DNA of 8,658 nt from an uncultured Eubacteriaceae bacterium (lineage in GTDB: Bacteria > Bacillota > Clostridia > Eubacteriales > Eubacteriaceae), in assembly GCA_947630385.1 (NCBI GenBank), contig CANRHG010000069.1, positions 1 through 8,658 on the forward strand. Reading direction: 5' to 3'. The translations under genes and the position numbers were made by a program. Position 1 is the first letter of the stretch; the number at the start of each line of letters is the position of its first letter. This document shows positions 6,281-8,658 of this stretch, piece by piece. Under the pieces are notes generated by a model. It had not been told where the DNA came from. It saw nothing but the letters and a program-made list of their open reading frames with translations, and made no database searches.

Positions 6281-7558
6281 CTAGTCACGCTCCTTTAAAA
6301 GGCCCAAAAGTTTGAGGTATTTTGCCGCTACTTCTTCTTCCTGCGATAGTGGGTATAGCTCGTCAAAGCCCTTGTCGACGATCGCTTTGATTTCGAGCGG
6401 TTTAAAGCCGAACAGATCGTCGTGTACGGCCATCGGATTTTCCAGGATCCGTTTTAAGGCCCTGGCTTCGTCCTCGGTGATCTCAAGGCCTTCCCTTTGG
6501 ATCAGTTCATCGAGGACCCGCTTGAACTGGTCGTAGTTGTAATCGTAAACGAGTTGGGGCAAAGCGCCCTGGACTCCTCCGTTTAAATTGTTGACCGCCA
6601 TATACTGAAACATGGCTCGTCTTTGGTCGTTGAGTAGGTCGAACATTCCGTGGCCTTCAACGCCGCTAAAGACCTTTCTTAAGTAAGCGATAAAGGAGTC
6701 TTCCAGGTGTTTATTGATAAAATCCGAACGCTTTTGTTCGGCGAGCTCTTCTTTTAGGTAATCCCGGTATTCTTTGAGCGTATCGTACTCCGAAACCTCC
6801 GAAGCAAATTCGTCGTTAAGTTTCGGGACTTCCCTTTGGTAGACCTGATTGACCTGGGCGAGGACTTCAATACGGTCTTTGTCGATGGTTTCAAGCGCTA
6901 CGGTATCACCGGCTACGACCCCGTTTAAGAGTTTTTCGTCTCCGGTCGCGTAACCGTCGGTGAGACTGCCGTCGACCGGTCTTCCGACCGTCAGGTTCTG
7001 GTTTTCCCCATTAAAATCAAGTGCTTTTCCGTCGATGTTGACCAAAAAATCGACGTTGACCACGTCACCCTTTTTGGCTCTACCTTCTTTTGGGATCAGG
7101 CGTACGTTTTCTTCGCGTTTTTCGTTGAGGAGACTACGCAGCTCCTTATTCGACACTTTAAACTGCGGAACGTCTTCTTCGAGCGGGACAAATTCCGGAT
7201 AATCGAGTTCCGGTTTTGTAAAATAGGCCAGACGTACCGTGGTAGCCGGTTCATTGACCTCTATATTTACGATACTCGGCCCTACGAGGATATCTTCATC
7301 GACCTTGTTTTTGACTTCATCGACGATTTCCTCTTCAAGTTCTTTTATGGCCGCCTGGTCGAAAACGCCCGGATAGCTGCGCTCGATGAGGGCCATGGAT
7401 CCCCGTTTGCCGGGAAACTTTTCAGAAATAAACATATGACGGTTTTTTAAATACGCCATGTTTTTCCCTCTAAGCATTTCTTCCGGGTTCAGTTCCACTT
7501 CTATGGTATAGTAATTATTTGTATTTTCTTTATTTTTTAGGTTCATAATCGTTGTCAT
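6281..7558 (-). CDS. tig: Trigger factor-like chaperone, copy 1 (ribosome-docking motif degenerate)
   Basis: Trigger factor family protein of 425 residues. The N-terminal domain is recognisable from YYTIEVELNPEEMLRGKNMA (16-35), but the docking signature is altered: where the family has GFRxGKxP this protein has KFPGKRGSM (47-55), with Pro-Gly in place of the Arg-Lys of the FRK motif. The middle domain (about 159-240) keeps an FKBP-like start, KKGDVVNVDFLVNIDGKALD (162-181), and LNGVVAGD (211-218), but lacks a clear IPGF and the usual flap segment, so PPIase activity is uncertain. The C-terminal part holds VPKLNDEFASEVSEYDTL (244-261) and a long helical arm. This block matches the copy downstream closely, so the two are paralogues. 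ATG 7558 is only 1 base past the U-tract of the nth terminator. ATG 7546 is an alternative, and the N-terminal fold excludes later starts. The only Shine-Dalgarno-like bases, GGTGG at 7572-7568, lie inside the terminator stem. Confidence 0.85.
   Translation of the reverse strand: MTTIMNLKNKENTNNYYTIEVELNPEEMLRGKNMAYLKNRHMFISEKFPGKRGSMALIERSYPGVFDQAAIKELEEEIVDEVKNKVDEDILVGPSIVNIEVNEPATTVRLAYFTKPELDYPEFVPLEEDVPQFKVSNKELRSLLNEKREENVRLIPKEGRAKKGDVVNVDFLVNIDGKALDFNGENQNLTVGRPVDGSLTDGYATGDEKLLNGVVAGDTVALETIDKDRIEVLAQVNQVYQREVPKLNDEFASEVSEYDTLKEYRDYLKEELAEQKRSDFINKHLEDSFIAYLRKVFSGVEGHGMFDLLNDQRRAMFQYMAVNNLNGGVQGALPQLVYDYNYDQFKRVLDELIQREGLEITEDEARALKRILENPMAVHDDLFGFKPLEIKAIVDKGFDELYPLSQEEEVAAKYLKLLGLLKERD
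6290..6296 (-). promoter_or_regulatory. Ribosome-binding site of second trigger-factor gene
   Basis: AAAGGAG on the minus strand within the last codons of the upstream trigger-factor gene. It is 10 bases before GTG 6279 and only 1 base before GTG 6288, which makes the shorter product the likelier one. Confidence 0.65.
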
Positions 7559-7559
7559 G

Positions 7560-7595
7560 AAAAAACGCCACCGTCACCGAAATGACTTGGCGTTT
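7560..7595 (-). terminator. Intrinsic terminator after nth, abutting the first trigger-factor gene
   Basis: On the minus strand AAACGCCA (7595-7588) pairs with TGGCGTTT (7570-7563). An A/GG internal loop follows, then an inner stem GTCA/TGAC closed by the loop TTTCGG. A run of six T residues (7565-7560) ends the element. This is a good Rho-independent terminator for the PBP-nth transcript. The ATG of the next gene is 1 base further on, and GGTGG, its only ribosome-binding candidate, is in the 3' arm. Confidence 0.8.
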
Positions 7596-7607
7596 GATTA
7601 AAATCAA
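7594..7607. repeat. Short AT-rich inverted repeat between nth and the trigger-factor genes
   Basis: TTGATTAAAATCAA on the plus strand is an inverted repeat with 5-base arms (TTGAT/ATCAA) and a 4-base centre, placed just upstream of the terminator hairpin. It could be an operator half-way between the two operons, but arms this short in AT-rich intergenic DNA can arise by chance. It does not match the CtsR direct repeat or the long CIRCE element. Confidence 0.25.
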
Positions 7608-7613
7608 GTTGAC

Positions 7614-8288
7614 TCAATCCTCAGTTTCTTTACTTTCTTCGGCTTCTTCCTGTTTGGCTTTATAATACCGACAATAACCTTTTACGCTACAGTTTTCGCA
7701 GTCGGGCTTACGCGCGTTACAGACCTTGCGCCCGTGCCACAAAAACCAGTGGTGGGCTTTGGTCCAGTAATCCTTTGGTATGATCGCGCACAGCTCTTTT
7801 TCCACCTTATCGGCCGTGTTTCCCGTGGCCAGGCCGATGCGGTTGGCGACCCGAAAGACGTGGGTATCCACGCCCAGTCCCGGGACCCCGTAGGCGTTGG
7901 ACAAGACGACGTTGGCCGTCTTGTTGCCGACACCCGGAAGCTTTAGGATCTCCTCTTTGGTCCTTGGGACTTCGCCCCCGAACTCGTCTAAGATCATCCG
8001 GGAAGAAGCCAGGATGTTTTTGGCCTTCGCGTTGGCCAGTCCACAGCTTTTGATGTATTCTTTTAGCCCGTCCTCGTCCAAGGTCAGCATCGTCTCCGGC
8101 GTGTTGTGCTCTTTAAAGAGTTCGGCCGTGACCATATTGACGCGCTCGTCCGTGCACTGGGCCGAGAGCATCACGGCTACCAGCGCTTCGTACGGCGTCT
8201 CAAAATTTAAACGGCTGCGGTCTTCCAAGGGCAAGTACAGGCTTCGAAGTTCTGAGAGGACTTCGCTTATCTGTTCTTCGGTCATCAT
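7614..8288 (-). CDS. nth: Endonuclease III (DNA glycosylase/AP lyase)
   Basis: Base-excision repair enzyme that removes oxidised pyrimidines and cuts the strand at the abasic site; 224 residues, slightly longer than the usual 210-220. The helix-hairpin-helix LPGVGNKTANVVL (117-129) contains the catalytic Lys123, and the catalytic Asp141 is in VDTHVFRV. The [4Fe-4S] loop has Cys190, Cys197, Cys200 and Cys206 with the classical C-x6-C-x2-C-x5-C spacing. A short acidic tail (KQEEAEESKETED) follows and accounts for the extra length. The start is ATG 8288, which overlaps the PBP stop as ATGA; a second ATG directly follows at 8285. The frame is open to 8432, but that part lies over the PBP catalytic region and is not expected in the family. 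Position next to a class A PBP gene is common in Bacillota. A terminator follows the stop. Confidence 0.96.
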   Translation of the reverse strand: MMTEEQISEVLSELRSLYLPLEDRSRLNFETPYEALVAVMLSAQCTDERVNMVTAELFKEHNTPETMLTLDEDGLKEYIKSCGLANAKAKNILASSRMILDEFGGEVPRTKEEILKLPGVGNKTANVVLSNAYGVPGLGVDTHVFRVANRIGLATGNTADKVEKELCAIIPKDYWTKAHHWFLWHGRKVCNARKPDCENCSVKGYCRYYKAKQEEAEESKETED

Positions 8289-8658
8289 CCGATCAGGCCC
8301 TGCGAAATCAAGGTACGGGTATAATTCCCGTAAAAGGCCGCGGGAATGGCGGAGGTCCCGCCCAGGACGTAGTAGTCGAGGTTCCCGAGCCATACCGACG
8401 TCGTAACGTTTGCGGTCATTCCGGTAAACCACAGGTTTTCCTTGTTATCGGTCGTCCCCGTCTTACCGGCCGTGGCGATCGAAGTGTTCGCGTTCGTCCC
8501 GGTCCCGCTGGTTACGACCTGGCGCATGAGCCCCCACATCGTGGCGGCCGTCTGCGGCGACATGATCTGGGTCGAGACCAGTCCGAGACCGTTTTTATCG
8601 AGGACCATCTCACCCGTTGAGGTCGTGACGTGGTCGATGAAGTAGGCCTGGTTGTAAA
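8285..8658 (-). CDS. Class A penicillin-binding protein, C-terminal end (cut by window edge)
   Basis: The last 124 codons of a peptidoglycan transpeptidase, in frame from 8656. The segment IATAGKTGTTDNKENLWFTG carries the KTG motif of the penicillin-binding transpeptidase fold (codons 8464-8456), followed by the usual Trp-Phe-x-Gly strand and TTSVWLGNLDYY. Upstream is a region beginning YNQAYFIDHV and a helix SPQTAATMWGLMRQVV, both typical of the stretch before KTG in PonA/PBP1-type enzymes. The Ser-x-x-Lys and SxN motifs and any glycosyltransferase domain lie outside the window, so class A is inferred from the KTG region and from the neighbour nth. The protein ends soon after the transpeptidase fold with no PASTA, fibronectin-like or disordered tail. 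The stop TGA overlaps the nth start. Confidence 0.88.
   Translation of the reverse strand, partial: YNQAYFIDHVTTSTGEMVLDKNGLGLVSTQIMSPQTAATMWGLMRQVVTSGTGTNANTSIATAGKTGTTDNKENLWFTGMTANVTTSVWLGNLDYYVLGGTSAIPAAFYGNYTRTLISQGLIG

Noticed and set aside
7594..7616. CtsR or HrcA (CIRCE) heat-shock operator upstream of the chaperone-protease block
   Set aside because: No tandem GGTCAAA heptads with the right spacing and no long TTAGCACTC-N9-GAGTGCTAA repeat are present; only a 5-base-arm AT-rich inverted repeat is seen.
8289..8432. N-terminal extension of nth by 48 codons
   Set aside because: These codons overlap the PBP transpeptidase region in another frame, and Nth proteins normally start close to MTEEQ-like sequence; ATG 8288 with the ATGA overlap fits better.

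Overview
The window looks like chromosomal housekeeping DNA from a Bacillota-type bacterium. The order trigger factor, clpP, clpX, lon, engB is the one known from many Clostridia, and a class A penicillin-binding protein gene beside nth is also a Bacillota pairing. TGA is used as a stop (engB, lon, nth, PBP), so the code is standard. By eye the base composition is roughly balanced, and I cannot name a genus. I saw no mobile element, CRISPR array, tRNA or rRNA. Every real gene is on the minus strand, so the biological order runs from high to low coordinates.

Layout in transcription order. (1) 8658-7614: the last part of a class A PBP gene, then nth (endonuclease III), joined by an ATGA overlap and closed by a good intrinsic terminator at 7595-7560. 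(2) 7558-3215: two adjacent trigger-factor-like genes, then clpP and clpX, packed with 1-nt gaps or overlaps and closed by a hairpin plus U-tract across the clpX stop. (3) 3176-292: lon and engB, joined by an ATGA overlap. (4) 295-1: a near-consensus sigma-70 promoter whose -35 box overlaps the engB stop, followed by the first 80 codons of gltX.

Functionally the central block is a protein-fate cluster: nascent-chain chaperones, the ClpXP protease, the Lon protease and a ribosome-assembly GTPase. The unusual part is the trigger factor. Instead of one tig gene there are two full-length, clearly paralogous ones. The downstream copy keeps the ribosome-docking motif GFRKGRAP but has a middle domain that no longer resembles an FKBP-type PPIase. 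The upstream copy keeps a shortened FKBP-like middle domain but has a disrupted docking motif. This looks like a duplication with complementary loss and is the best candidate here for something not well described.

Regulatory points: the start of the first trigger-factor gene directly abuts the nth terminator, and its only visible ribosome-binding sequence lies inside the terminator stem. The lon ribosome-binding site starts 2 nt after the clpX terminator U-tract. I found no convincing promoter for either block, so readthrough or attenuation is possible. No gene-free stretch exceeds 60 bases.
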